Made by a program: the position numbers and the translations under genes. 64,000 nt of DNA from Roseospira navarrensis (lineage in GTDB: Bacteria; Pseudomonadota; Alphaproteobacteria; Rhodospirillales; Rhodospirillaceae): the NCBI RefSeq assembly GCF_009601025.1, contig NZ_WIVE01000003.1, forward strand, positions 1 through 64,000, in the 5' to 3' direction. The notes below the pieces were generated by a model that made no database searches, had not been told where the DNA came from, and saw only the letters and a list, made by a program, of their open reading frames with translations. Shown one piece after another: positions 28,687-37,856 of this stretch (within the stretch, counting starts at the first letter, position 1; every line of letters starts with the position of its first letter).

Positions 28687-29979
28687 TCACATATTGTTCG
28701 GCAGCACCAGGGCGACATCGGGCACCAGCACCAGCCCCACGATGGCCAGGCACATAATCAGGAACATCGGGATGCTGGCCCGCGAGATGAACCCCATATC
28801 GTGGCCGGTCATGCCCTGCAGGACGAACAGGTTGAAGCCGATGGGCGGGGTGATCTGGGCCATCTCCACCACGATCATCAGGTAGATGCCGAACCAGATC
28901 ATGTCGAACCCGGCCTGACGCACCAGGGGCTCGATCACCGCCATCGTCAGCACGATGGACGAGATGCCATCCAGGAACATGCCCAGGATGATATAGAACA
29001 CCGTCAGCATGGCGATGAGTTCCAGCGGGCTCAGGTTCAGCCCGCCGATGCCCTCAGCCAGCGCGCGCGGAATGCCGGTGAAGCCCATCGCCAGCGACAG
29101 GAACGTGGAGCCGGCCAGGATGAACGCGATCATGGCCGAGGTCCGCACCGCCCCGAACAGGGACTCCCGGAACGTGGTCCAGGTCAGGCTGCCCTGCAGC
29201 CCCGACAGCGCGAGCGAGCCGATCACGCCCAGCACAGCGGCTTCGGTCGCGGTCGCCACCCCGGTGTAGATCGAGCCGATCACGCCCAGGATCAGCAGCA
29301 GCACCGGCGCCAGATCCTTGAGCGCCACGATCTTCTCGCGCATGGAATGGACCACCATGTCGGCGCTGACACTCTTCGAGATCAGGCCCCAGGCCGCGAC
29401 GTAGGTCATGAACATCAGCGCGAGGCAGGCCCCGGGCAGAATGCCGGCGATGAACAGCTTGGCGATGCTCTCGTTCACCGACACCCCGTAGATGATGAGC
29501 GAGATCGACGGCGGAATCAGAAGGCCCAGCGTGCCCGCACCCGCCAGGGTGCCGACGACCATGCGCTCGGGGTACTGACGGCGGCGCAACTCGGGAATGG
29601 ACATCTTGCCGACCGTGGCCACGGTGGCGGCCGACGAGCCGGAAATGGCCGCGAAGATGGCGCAGCCGGCGACATTCACATGCAGAAGACCGCCGGGCAG
29701 CCGCCCCAGCCAGGGCGTCAGGCCCTTGAACAGCACCTCGGACAGGCGCGAGCGGAACAGGATCTCGCCCATCCAGATGAACATGGGCAACGCGGTCAGC
29801 GTCCAGGACGACTGCGATCCCCACAGGATCATCGCCATGGAATCGCCCGTGGGGCGGGTGGTGAACAGCTCCATGCCGATCCAGGCGCAGACCAGCAGGC
29901 TCGCCCCCACCCATACGCCGGAGCCCAGCAGCAGAAACAGCGAGAGCACGAACATCGCGATCAGCACACCTTCGGCCAT
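28687..29979 (-). CDS. dctM: TRAP transporter large permease (DctM type)
   Basis: This 430-residue membrane protein with about 12 helices is the large subunit of a TRAP transporter, which uses ion gradients to import organic acids captured by a periplasmic binding protein. DctM-family marks include AAISGSSAATVATVGKM, the GLLIPPSISLIIYGV stretch and the C-terminal EMAQITPPIGFNLFVLQG. Its start shares one base with the stop of the small permease gene. Its terminator-like repeat follows the stop. The substrate is not set by this subunit. Confidence 0.95.
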   Translation of the reverse strand: MAEGVLIAMFVLSLFLLLGSGVWVGASLLVCAWIGMELFTTRPTGDSMAMILWGSQSSWTLTALPMFIWMGEILFRSRLSEVLFKGLTPWLGRLPGGLLHVNVAGCAIFAAISGSSAATVATVGKMSIPELRRRQYPERMVVGTLAGAGTLGLLIPPSISLIIYGVSVNESIAKLFIAGILPGACLALMFMTYVAAWGLISKSVSADMVVHSMREKIVALKDLAPVLLLILGVIGSIYTGVATATEAAVLGVIGSLALSGLQGSLTWTTFRESLFGAVRTSAMIAFILAGSTFLSLAMGFTGIPRALAEGIGGLNLSPLELIAMLTVFYIILGMFLDGISSIVLTMAVIEPLVRQAGFDMIWFGIYLMIVVEMAQITPPIGFNLFVLQGMTGHDMGFISRASIPMFLIMCLAIVGLVLVPDVALVLPNNM

Positions 29980-30512
29980 CACTCGCGCCCTCCGTCGGCT
30001 TCGGGCGCGGTCAGGCAGTCCTGCCCCTCCACGATGGCCCGGATGAAGGAATCCACGGTCGAGATCGCGAAACAGACCGCGCCGGCGGCCATCACGGCCT
30101 GCGGGATCCACAGCGGCATGGCGTCGGCGCCTTGGCTGATGTCGCCGAAGTCATGGGAGATGTAGCTCAGACGCACGAAGTAGAACGCCAGATAGCCGGC
30201 CGCGAGCGCGATGATGCCGCGCGCCCACAGCTCGAAGCCCCAGCGCACCGCGCCCGACAGATTGGAGATCAGCAGGCTGACGCGGATATGCGCCCCGGCA
30301 CGGAAGGCGTAGGGCATGCCGAAGAACGAGCCCGCCGCCATCGCATAGCCGGCGAACTCGTTCACGCCGCCCAGGTAGACCCCCAGCAGGCGCGAGACGA
30401 TGCTGGCCAGGATGAGTCCGGTCAGGGTCACCAGCATCAGGGCGGCGACCACCCCGCAGGCGAGATAGAAGCGGTCCAGGCCCCTGGCCAGGCCCATGAA
30501 CAGGTCAGTCAT
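29979..30512 (-). CDS. dctQ: TRAP transporter small permease (DctQ type)
   Basis: This 177-residue protein with four predicted helices (for example VVAALMLVTLTGLILASIV and FAGYAMAAGSFFGMPYAF) is the small membrane subunit of the TRAP system. The ATG of MTDLFMGLARG was preferred to an upstream start because helix 1 then begins close to the N-terminus. Its stop overlaps the dctM start. The C-terminal tail (EGQDCLTAPEADG) is hydrophilic. The binding-protein gene dctP is 167 bases upstream. Confidence 0.93.
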   Translation of the reverse strand: MTDLFMGLARGLDRFYLACGVVAALMLVTLTGLILASIVSRLLGVYLGGVNEFAGYAMAAGSFFGMPYAFRAGAHIRVSLLISNLSGAVRWGFELWARGIIALAAGYLAFYFVRLSYISHDFGDISQGADAMPLWIPQAVMAAGAVCFAISTVDSFIRAIVEGQDCLTAPEADGGRE

Positions 30513-30679
30513 GCGGGGACCCTCGAACCGGCGATGCGCCTGCACTGAAAACCGAGACCGGACGGGCGGCACACGCCCGCCCGCCCGGTCCGATCCGTCT
30601 TATACCGGCCCGACTGGGCCGGCGCCGCGAAGCGGCGGAGGCGATAAAACGGACGAGTCCGATTCATCGCCGATCAGTA

Positions 30680-31687
30680 TTACATGGACTCATAGGACTC
30701 CAGGACCTCCGCGCCCATTTCGCCGGCACGCTCCGTCCAGTCCTCGGTCATCTTCGCCCCCAAGTCCTGGAACTCGCTCTTCAACGTGTCCGAGGGCGGA
30801 GCGACCGTCATACCATTGGCGGCGAGCTGTTCCTTGTACCAGTCGGCGAGGCGCTGCGCCTCTTCCCAGCCGGCGGCCTCGGCCTTGGCGGCCTCGTCCA
30901 GAACGATGGCCTGGGTCTCCTCGTCCAGGGCGTCCCAGGCGTCCTGGTTGACGATCACCATGTTCTTGGGCAGCCAGGCCTGGACGTCGTACCAGTAGTC
31001 CACGAACTCCCAGATCTTGCGGTCATAGCCGGTGGATCCGGACGAGATCATGCTTTCGGCAACCCCGGTGGCGAACGCCTGCGACAGCTCGGCGGTTTCG
31101 ATGCTGGTGGGGATGGCCCCCATCATCTCGGCCAACTGCGACGTTGCCGGGTTGTAGGCGCGGAACTTCAGGCCCTCCATGTCGGAGATGCTCTCGATCG
31201 GCTTGACCGCGTACAGCCCCTGCGGCGGCCAGGGCACCGCATAGAGCAGCTTCAGGCCCTTGTCGGCCAGCACCTCTTCCGTGGCCGGCTTGCTGGCCTC
31301 GTACAGCTTGCGGGCGTCCTCGAAGCTGGTGGCGAGGAACGGCACGGCGTCGATCTCGAAGATCGGGTGCTCGTTGCCGAGGGCCGACATCAGCCGCTCG
31401 CCGATGGGGGCGATGCCACGACGCACGGCGCCGAAGATCTCGCCGCCGGGCACCAGCGAGCCGCCGGCATGGGTCTTGATCTCCAGGGCGCCGCCGGTGC
31501 GCTCGGTGACGGCCTCGGCAAAGGCGGTGTTGTTCTCCGAGTGGTAGTTGGAGGCCGCATAGGCCATCGGCATGTCCCAGGTCTCGGCCTGGGCGGCCGG
31601 GGCGCCCAGCCCGAGGGTCAGGGCGGCGGCGGCGCCGAAGGTGGCGGCCCGGAACAGGCTCCGCCGGCTGGTGGTCGCATGAGGCAT
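30680..31687 (-). CDS. dctP: TRAP transporter substrate-binding protein (DctP type)
   Basis: This 335-residue periplasmic protein captures the substrate of the TRAP transporter. A signal peptide with a twin-arginine-like SRRSLFRA start and AAQA cleavage site precedes the mature protein. The DctP fold is seen in GGSLVPGGEIFGAVRRG, the ligand-contact region LKFRAYNPATSQLAEMMGA and the helix AELSQAFATGVAESM. The Arg of KFRAYN should bind the carboxylate of an organic acid. GGGGAG lies upstream of the ATG. It faces a racemase gene across a control region, so the imported compound may be linked to that pathway. Confidence 0.94.
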   Translation of the reverse strand: MPHATTSRRSLFRAATFGAAAALTLGLGAPAAQAETWDMPMAYAASNYHSENNTAFAEAVTERTGGALEIKTHAGGSLVPGGEIFGAVRRGIAPIGERLMSALGNEHPIFEIDAVPFLATSFEDARKLYEASKPATEEVLADKGLKLLYAVPWPPQGLYAVKPIESISDMEGLKFRAYNPATSQLAEMMGAIPTSIETAELSQAFATGVAESMISSGSTGYDRKIWEFVDYWYDVQAWLPKNMVIVNQDAWDALDEETQAIVLDEAAKAEAAGWEEAQRLADWYKEQLAANGMTVAPPSDTLKSEFQDLGAKMTEDWTERAGEMGAEVLESYESM

Positions 31688-31930
31688 GGTCGTGAAACTC
31701 CCCTTGGTGTCGAGCCCGCCTTTCCGGAGCGGTGCGGCGCCGACCGAACGGGCCGGTCGGCTTTGGGCCTTCAAGTGTTAGCGAGCATTCCCGGTCCGGT
31801 CAAAGCCTCCGCGCGGGGGACGGGCGTTTGACGGGCACGAAATCCTTGCTCCGGGGTGGGGTTCGGCGCAGGGTGGCGCCCCTGCACGGGGCCTCGGCCC
31901 CACCAAGGTTTTTTGCTCCGGTGGTGTGCC

Positions 31931-32665
31931 ATGGCCGATGATCCCCGCCCCTCGCCCCGTGCCGCCTCAGGCGAAGCGCCGCGCCCCGATTACGGGCCGG
32001 TCGGCGTCATCATGCTGAACACGCACTTCCCGCGCCTGCCCGGCGACGTGGGCCACCCGGACACCTTCGAGGGCCATGTGCTGTACCACCGCGTGACCGA
32101 CGCCCGCGTTGCCGCCGTGGTCAAGCCCGGCCTGATGTCCGAGCCGCTGGCGAACGCCCTCCTGGACGCGGCCCGGGATCTGGAGCGCCGGGGCGCCGCC
32201 ATCATCACCACAAGCTGCGGCTTCCTGAGCACCATGCAGGAGCGCCTGCGCGCGGCGGTGTCCGTGCCGGTGGTGTCCAGCGCACTGGTGCTGCTGCCCC
32301 TGCTGCGGGCGGGGTGCGGCCCGCACGCCCGGATCGGGGTCCTGACCTTCGACACCCGCGCGCTGACGGCCTCGCACTTCGGCGGCGCCTGGGGACCGGA
32401 CGTGGTGCTGGAGGGCCTGGAGCTGTCACGGGAGTTCCACGCCGTCATCGCCGAGGACCGCCCTGCCCTCGATGCCGCCACGGCCGAGGGCGAGATCGCG
32501 CTCGCCGCCCAGCGCCTGCGCGCGCGGGCCGGCGGCACCCTGGACGCGGTCGTGCTGGAGTGCACCAACCTCGCCCCCTTCCTGCCCCGCATCCGCGCGG
32601 AGGCCGGCGCGCCGGTGTTCGATCTGGCCGCCGCCGTCCGGTGGATGGCGCGCGACCTCCTGTGA
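31931..32665 (+). CDS. Asp/Glu/hydantoin racemase-family protein
   Basis: This 244-residue protein belongs to the aspartate/glutamate racemase superfamily, two-domain enzymes that use a pair of cysteines as acid and base. The cysteines are visible in TTSCGFLSTMQ and LECTNLAPFLP. Members include racemases, maleate isomerases and decarboxylases, so the reaction is open. The ATG at MADDPRP was chosen because the upstream frame is non-coding. It is divergent from dctP and 131 bases before the ThDP enzyme, so it may act on the imported acid. Confidence 0.8.
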   Translation: MADDPRPSPRAASGEAPRPDYGPVGVIMLNTHFPRLPGDVGHPDTFEGHVLYHRVTDARVAAVVKPGLMSEPLANALLDAARDLERRGAAIITTSCGFLSTMQERLRAAVSVPVVSSALVLLPLLRAGCGPHARIGVLTFDTRALTASHFGGAWGPDVVLEGLELSREFHAVIAEDRPALDAATAEGEIALAAQRLRARAGGTLDAVVLECTNLAPFLPRIRAEAGAPVFDLAAAVRWMARDLL

Positions 32666-32796
32666 CGGTCATCGCCCCCGCGACACGCACAGGGTCCGTT
32701 ATCGTCTGGACTCCCCCCTGTCACAGACCGTACACGCTGCTGCATGAGCAGGCGGGCGCGAGACCCGGCGACGACCAAGACGGAGGATGCGGACCC

Positions 32797-34473
32797 ATGG
32801 AACGAATCACGGCGACCGGCGGCGAATGGATCGTGGGCTGCCTCGACCGGCTCGGCGTCCGTCGGGTTTACGGCGTCCCCGGCGAGAGCTTCCTGCCGGT
32901 GCTGGATGCGCTTCACGAGTCCCCCATCAGCTTTATCGGCTGCCGGCACGAGGGCGGCGCGGCGATGGCGGCCGAAGCCGAGGCCAAGCTGACGGGCCAA
33001 CCCGGCATCGCGTTCGTGACGCGCGGCCCCGGGGCATCCAACGCGGTCGCGGGCTTGCACGTGGCCAGCCAGGATTCCACGCCGCTGGTCCTGTTCGTGG
33101 GCCAGATCGCCCGGGACGTGCGCCACCGCGAGGCGTTCCAGGAGATCGACACCGCGCGCATGTTCGCCGACACGGCCAAGTGGGCGGCCGACATCGACCG
33201 GGCCGAGCGCGTGCCGGAGATGGTCTCACGCGCCTTCCACATCGCCGCCTCCGGACGCCCCGGCCCGGTGGTGCTGGGCCTGCCCGAGGACATGCTGCGC
33301 GACGACGCCACCAACCTGCCGCTGCCGGCGGGCTTCACGCCGGTCGAGATCCATCCGGCCGCGCAGGACATGGTTCGCATGGCCGCCCTGGTGGACGGGG
33401 CGGAGCGGCCGCTCGCCATCGTCGGCGGCAGCCGCTGGGACGCCGCCGCCGTCGCCGCCTTCACCCGGTTCGCGGAATCCCGGGGCCTGCCCGTCGCCTG
33501 CGCCTTCCGCCGCCAGATGCTGTTCGACCACAGCCACGAGAACTACGCCGGAGATCTGGGACTGGGCGCCAACCCGGCGCTGGTCAAGCGGGTGCGCGAG
33601 GCGGACGTGATCCTGGCCGTGGGCACCCGGCTGGGCGACGTCACCTCGCAGGGCTATGCGCTGCTGGACATTCCGCGCCCCCGCCAGACCCTCGTTCATG
33701 TGCACGCCGACCCGCAGGAACTGGGGCGGGTGTACCGCCCGGCGCTGGCCATCAACGCAACGCCGCGCGCCTTCTGCGGCGCACTGTCGAACGTCTCCCC
33801 GCCCCTGCGGCGCCCGGACGAGAGTGTGGCGCGGGCGGCCCGCCAGGCCTACCGCCTGTGGTCCACGCCGCCCGAGACCGGCCCCGGCGCGGTCCACATG
33901 GGACCCATCGTCAGCCATCTGGAAACCGTGCTGCCGGACAGCGCGATCATCACCAACGGCGCCGGCAACTTCGCCACCTGGGTGCATCGCTTCCACCGCT
34001 TCCGCGGCTACGCCACCCAGGTCGCCCCCACCTCCGGGTCCATGGGCTACGGCCTGCCGGCCGCGCTCGGCGCGCAGTTGTCGCACCCGGACCGCCTGGT
34101 GGTGTGTGTCACGGGGGACGGCGACTTCCAGATGACCATGCAGGAGGTGGGCACGATGACCCAGCACCGCCTGCCGATCCTGATCCTGGTCGTCAACAAC
34201 GGCATCTACGGCACCATCCGCATGCACCAGGAGCGCAGTTATCCCGGGCGGATCTCCGGCACCGATCTGGTCAATCCGGATTTCGCGCGGCTGGCGCAGG
34301 CCTATGGGGCGTTCGGCGAGGCCGTGACCGAGACCGCCGCCTTCCCGGATGCGTTGGCGCGCGCGCTCGCCCATCTGGAAACGCGCACGGGACCGGCGCT
34401 GCTGGACATCCATCTGGACCCGGAGGCGATCACGCCGGCCCGCACGCTGAGCCAGATCCGCGCCGGAAGCTGA
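32797..34473 (+). CDS. Thiamine-diphosphate enzyme, acetolactate-synthase-like
   Basis: This 558-residue enzyme has the three-domain layout of ThDP-dependent synthases and decarboxylases. The catalytic Glu is in CRHEGGAAMAAEA, and the ThDP/Mg motif runs from VTGDGDFQMT to VVNNGIYG. It is close to the large subunit of acetolactate synthase, but no small regulatory subunit is adjacent, and the gene lies beside a TRAP transporter and a racemase, which fits a catabolic decarboxylase or carboligase better than valine synthesis. GGAGG lies about 10 bases before the ATG. Confidence 0.85.
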   Translation: MERITATGGEWIVGCLDRLGVRRVYGVPGESFLPVLDALHESPISFIGCRHEGGAAMAAEAEAKLTGQPGIAFVTRGPGASNAVAGLHVASQDSTPLVLFVGQIARDVRHREAFQEIDTARMFADTAKWAADIDRAERVPEMVSRAFHIAASGRPGPVVLGLPEDMLRDDATNLPLPAGFTPVEIHPAAQDMVRMAALVDGAERPLAIVGGSRWDAAAVAAFTRFAESRGLPVACAFRRQMLFDHSHENYAGDLGLGANPALVKRVREADVILAVGTRLGDVTSQGYALLDIPRPRQTLVHVHADPQELGRVYRPALAINATPRAFCGALSNVSPPLRRPDESVARAARQAYRLWSTPPETGPGAVHMGPIVSHLETVLPDSAIITNGAGNFATWVHRFHRFRGYATQVAPTSGSMGYGLPAALGAQLSHPDRLVVCVTGDGDFQMTMQEVGTMTQHRLPILILVVNNGIYGTIRMHQERSYPGRISGTDLVNPDFARLAQAYGAFGEAVTETAAFPDALARALAHLETRTGPALLDIHLDPEAITPARTLSQIRAGS

Positions 34474-34564
34474 GCCCCGGCGCCGGAAACCTGCCTGTGC
34501 AAGCTTCAGCCAGTCGGATAGACTGCCCAAAGGGGGAGCAGGCTCGCCTTTGAAGGGCGCCACC

Positions 34565-36667
34565 ATGGACCAGCCGTCTGGTCAGGACGCAGCACGCGCC
34601 GCGGTGCGCGAGGGAACGCTGCCGCCGTCCCGGCGCGGGGGGCGGCCGGGGATCGTCCGCGCCTTGTCGCTGCGTCTGTTCGCGGCGTCCGCGGTCGCCT
34701 TCGTGGGTCTTTACGCCTACTGGAGCTACGGCGTCTACCAGACCATGACCGAGGAGGCGGCGTACCGCGCCGAAACCCTCCTCGAAGAGCGGCGCACCTA
34801 CATCCGCGCCCTGGTCGAAACCGCCGTCAACGGGGCGGACCATCAGCGCCGAACCGTCAACGCCCGCGCCCGCCAGGTGCTGCGCGAGCGTGGCCAGCGC
34901 GCCCAGGCCATCGCCCGCCACATCTGGGAAACACGGCCCGAGGACGCGACGCGCCGCCAGGTCCTGGAGCAGATTCGGGAGACGTTGCGCCCGATCCGGT
35001 TCGATGGCGGGCGCGGCTATTACTATGCCTTTATCATGGATACCGGCGAAACCATCCTGCATGCCGACAGTCCGGACCTGGAAGGCACGGACCTCCGCGT
35101 CGTGCGTGACCTGGAAGGTCGCCCGATCGTCCCCTCCTTGATCGATTACCTTCGGGAGCACGGAGAGGGATTCTACAATTATGTCTGGGAGCACCCGAAT
35201 CGCCCTGGGAAAAACCACGCCAAGATCGCCTATGGCGTGCTGTTCGAACCCCTGAACCTCGGCATCGCCGTCGGCGACTACCTGGAGGACATGACCGCCA
35301 CGGTGAAGGCCGAGACCCTGGCCCAGCTTGAAGCCATGCGGTTCGGCGACGATGGCTACATCTTCGCCGGCACCTGGGACGGAATCAGCCTGATCGAGCC
35401 CGCCAGGGGCCGCGACATGTGGGCGGTCACGGACCCCAACGGCGTCAAGGTCGTGCAGGAACTGGTGGGCGCGGCTCGCGCCGGCGGCGGCTTCGTGCGC
35501 TATGTCCGTCCCAACCTGCAGGAAGGCTATCCCAGGTCCGAGCGGCTGAGCTACGTGCTGCCGGTGCCGGAGTGGGAGTGGTACGTGGGCGCCGGCGTCT
35601 CCATCGACGACATCAACGCCACCATTGCCGATGTGCGCCGCGAGATCCGGTCCGACGCCCTGCGCAGTCTGGTCCTGGGTAGTCTGCTCGTCGCCCTGCT
35701 GGCCGCCGCCAGCTCCTGGATCGCCCTGCGCAGCGCGCGCCGGGTGGGCCGCGACTTCGCGCGCCTGGAAGCCGCCCTGGCCGAGGACGGGCGCAATCCG
35801 GACCGGCTGCAGGCCGATGCGCTGCGCCACGCCGAATCCCACCGCCTCGCCATCGCCATCCACGGCATGGTGGAGCGCCGCGACGCCGCCGAACGGGCCC
35901 TTGAGCAACAGTCCCGCAAACTGGAGCGCTCCAACGCCGAACTGGAGCGGTTCGCCTATGTGGCGTCCCATGATCTGCGGGAGCCGCTGCGCATCGTCTC
36001 CAGCTATGTGGGCCTGTTGCGGCGGCGCTATCACGGGCAGTTGGATGCCGACGCGGACACCTTCATCGACTTCGTCACCGAGGGCGCCCAGCGGATGCAC
36101 GACATGATCGGCGACCTGCTGGAGTATTCGCGCATCAAGCGGTCCGCCACCCCGTTCGAGGCCGTGGACCTGAACGAGGTCTGCGCCCAGGCGGTGCAGA
36201 ACCTGACCGCCAGCATCCGCGAAACCGATGCCCGGGTGCAGATCGCCTCGGCCCTGCCGACCGTGCGCGGGCGGCGGCCCATGCTCATCAGCCTGTTCCA
36301 GAACCTGCTTGAAAACGCCATCAAGTACCGCAACCCCGACCGCACGCCGGACATCCGGGTGCGCGGCGGCATCCGCGACGGCGAGGCGGTGGTGGATGTG
36401 GCCGACAACGGCCTGGGCATCGATCCGGCGTTCCACGCCCGCATCTTCCAAATCTTCCAGCGGCTGCACGCCGCCCACCGCTACCCGGGCACGGGTGTCG
36501 GGCTGAGCATCTGCCAGAACATCTGCGAAAGCCACGGCGGCCGGATCTGGCTGGATTCCGAGCAGGGGCGCGGCACCACGTTCCACGTTGCGCTGCCCCT
36601 GACCGACGGCACGGAAGCGTCGCCCGACGGCGCCGACTCTGCCCGCGAGACCGCCCCGGCCCGGTGA
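34565..36667 (+). CDS. Membrane sensor histidine kinase with Cache domain
   Basis: This 700-residue kinase senses an external ligand. One helix at about residues 36-56 and a second near 366-386 enclose a large periplasmic domain with two Cache-like modules (GGRGYYYAFIMDTGE and GDDGYIFAGTWDG). A short coiled coil leads to the H-box FAYVASHDLREPL (His469), N-box FQNLLENAIKYRN, and G-boxes VADNGLGID and GTGVGLSIC. The ATG at MDQPSGQ follows a Shine-Dalgarno-like AGGGGGAG only distantly. The partner regulator is not adjacent: the next gene is a LuxR protein without a receiver domain. Confidence 0.9.
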   Translation: MDQPSGQDAARAAVREGTLPPSRRGGRPGIVRALSLRLFAASAVAFVGLYAYWSYGVYQTMTEEAAYRAETLLEERRTYIRALVETAVNGADHQRRTVNARARQVLRERGQRAQAIARHIWETRPEDATRRQVLEQIRETLRPIRFDGGRGYYYAFIMDTGETILHADSPDLEGTDLRVVRDLEGRPIVPSLIDYLREHGEGFYNYVWEHPNRPGKNHAKIAYGVLFEPLNLGIAVGDYLEDMTATVKAETLAQLEAMRFGDDGYIFAGTWDGISLIEPARGRDMWAVTDPNGVKVVQELVGAARAGGGFVRYVRPNLQEGYPRSERLSYVLPVPEWEWYVGAGVSIDDINATIADVRREIRSDALRSLVLGSLLVALLAAASSWIALRSARRVGRDFARLEAALAEDGRNPDRLQADALRHAESHRLAIAIHGMVERRDAAERALEQQSRKLERSNAELERFAYVASHDLREPLRIVSSYVGLLRRRYHGQLDADADTFIDFVTEGAQRMHDMIGDLLEYSRIKRSATPFEAVDLNEVCAQAVQNLTASIRETDARVQIASALPTVRGRRPMLISLFQNLLENAIKYRNPDRTPDIRVRGGIRDGEAVVDVADNGLGIDPAFHARIFQIFQRLHAAHRYPGTGVGLSICQNICESHGGRIWLDSEQGRGTTFHVALPLTDGTEASPDGADSARETAPAR

Positions 36668-36704
36668 CCCCAGCCAGGGGCCACCCCCGGGCCGCGCGCC
36701 GGGA

Positions 36705-37856
36705 TCAGGGGCCTGTGGGGAACAGACGGGCCGCGATCGCCGCCGTGGACGTGCGGTTGCCCGCGCCCAGGGCGTCCTTCAGCGACCGGACGTGCGTCTT
36801 GACCGTGGCTTCGGAAATGCCGAGCGTCCGCCCGATTTCCTTGTTGGTCTTGCCGCTGGCCAGCAACTCCAGCACCTGGGTCTGGCGCTGGGTCAGCGTG
36901 GCCAGGGTGGAGCCGCGCAGGTCCTTGAGCACCTCGTCCGCGACCGGCTCCGCGTCCGTCTGGCCGGCTCCGGTCTGCGACCACGCGTCAAGGGCGGACA
37001 GCACCACCGGCGACAGGTCGTGGAAGCCCGACATCAGCACTTCGGCGTAGCGGGTCAGCAGGGCATCCGCACGGCCGGCGTCCCGCAGAAGCGACCCGGC
37101 CAGACGGCGGGCGGATTCGTCGATCACGATGACGAGCTGTTGGTTCCGGGGCCCCTGGAGCGCCCCGAACACGGCCGCCAGAGGGCGGCCCTGGCCGTCC
37201 TGCTTGACCGCTCGCATGTCCTGCCACACACCCGCCCCGCGCTCCGACGGGCTGCACGGCGCCGGAATCTGCAGGTGCTGGCTCAGACGATCGCCCACCA
37301 TCTCGGTGTCCGGACTGCCCACGGCCCGACGGAAGACGGAATTCGCGAACGTGATCGTTCCCTGCTCGTCCACCAGACAGACGCCCAGCATGCCGCGCGC
37401 CAACACCTCGGCGAGGGCGGCGGCGGCGGACTGGCGCATGCTGTCCTGGGGCACGAATTCGGCGATTCCGATGGTCCCGATGAACTGGCCCGAGGCCGGA
37501 TCAAAGCAGCGCCGCCCCTCCACCCGGCCGAACAGCGGCTTGCCGCGATAGGTCCGCGCCAGGAACATGGACCCCCACGTGCCGTCGGCCGTGGGCACCT
37601 GCCCGGCCGGCCGCAGTTGCGCGTTGAGGGTCCAGGAGCGGTCCTCGAACACGCTGTCGAAGGGCTCACCAATCAGTTCCTGCGGATGGCGACCGAACAG
37701 CTCCAGCACGAGACTGGAGACGAACCGGAAGCGGCCGTTCTGGTCGGTCTCCCAGACCACCCACGGCAGCAGGGTGGTCAGCGCCAGATATCGGACATCG
37801 TACTGGCCGGACGGGGCGCCGCGCCCACTGTCCGGTCCGATGAGGGTCTCATTCAT
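36705..37856 (-). CDS. PAS-domain LuxR-type transcription regulator
   Basis: This 383-residue protein has an N-terminal PAS domain (WVVWETDQNGRFRFVSSLV), a second PAS-like domain (GVCLVDEQGTITFANSVFRR) and a C-terminal LuxR helix-turn-helix (LTQRQTQVLELLASGKTNKE then ISEATVKTHVRSL). It lacks a phosphoacceptor receiver domain, so it should respond to a ligand, redox or light signal through PAS or to a protein partner. Its start overlaps the end of the DUF2336 gene by 8 bases, so the two are coupled. It is convergent with the sensor kinase. Confidence 0.9.
   Translation of the reverse strand: MNETLIGPDSGRGAPSGQYDVRYLALTTLLPWVVWETDQNGRFRFVSSLVLELFGRHPQELIGEPFDSVFEDRSWTLNAQLRPAGQVPTADGTWGSMFLARTYRGKPLFGRVEGRRCFDPASGQFIGTIGIAEFVPQDSMRQSAAAALAEVLARGMLGVCLVDEQGTITFANSVFRRAVGSPDTEMVGDRLSQHLQIPAPCSPSERGAGVWQDMRAVKQDGQGRPLAAVFGALQGPRNQQLVIVIDESARRLAGSLLRDAGRADALLTRYAEVLMSGFHDLSPVVLSALDAWSQTGAGQTDAEPVADEVLKDLRGSTLATLTQRQTQVLELLASGKTNKEIGRTLGISEATVKTHVRSLKDALGAGNRTSTAAIAARLFPTGP

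Noticed and set aside
32314-32796. N-terminal extension of the ThDP enzyme overlapping the racemase gene
   Set aside because: The extension is Arg/Pro-rich frame shadow; the ATG at 32797 has a Shine-Dalgarno site and leads straight into the conserved domain.
34565-37856. Sensor kinase and LuxR protein as a classic two-component pair
   Set aside because: The LuxR protein has PAS domains but no phosphoacceptor receiver domain, and the genes converge.
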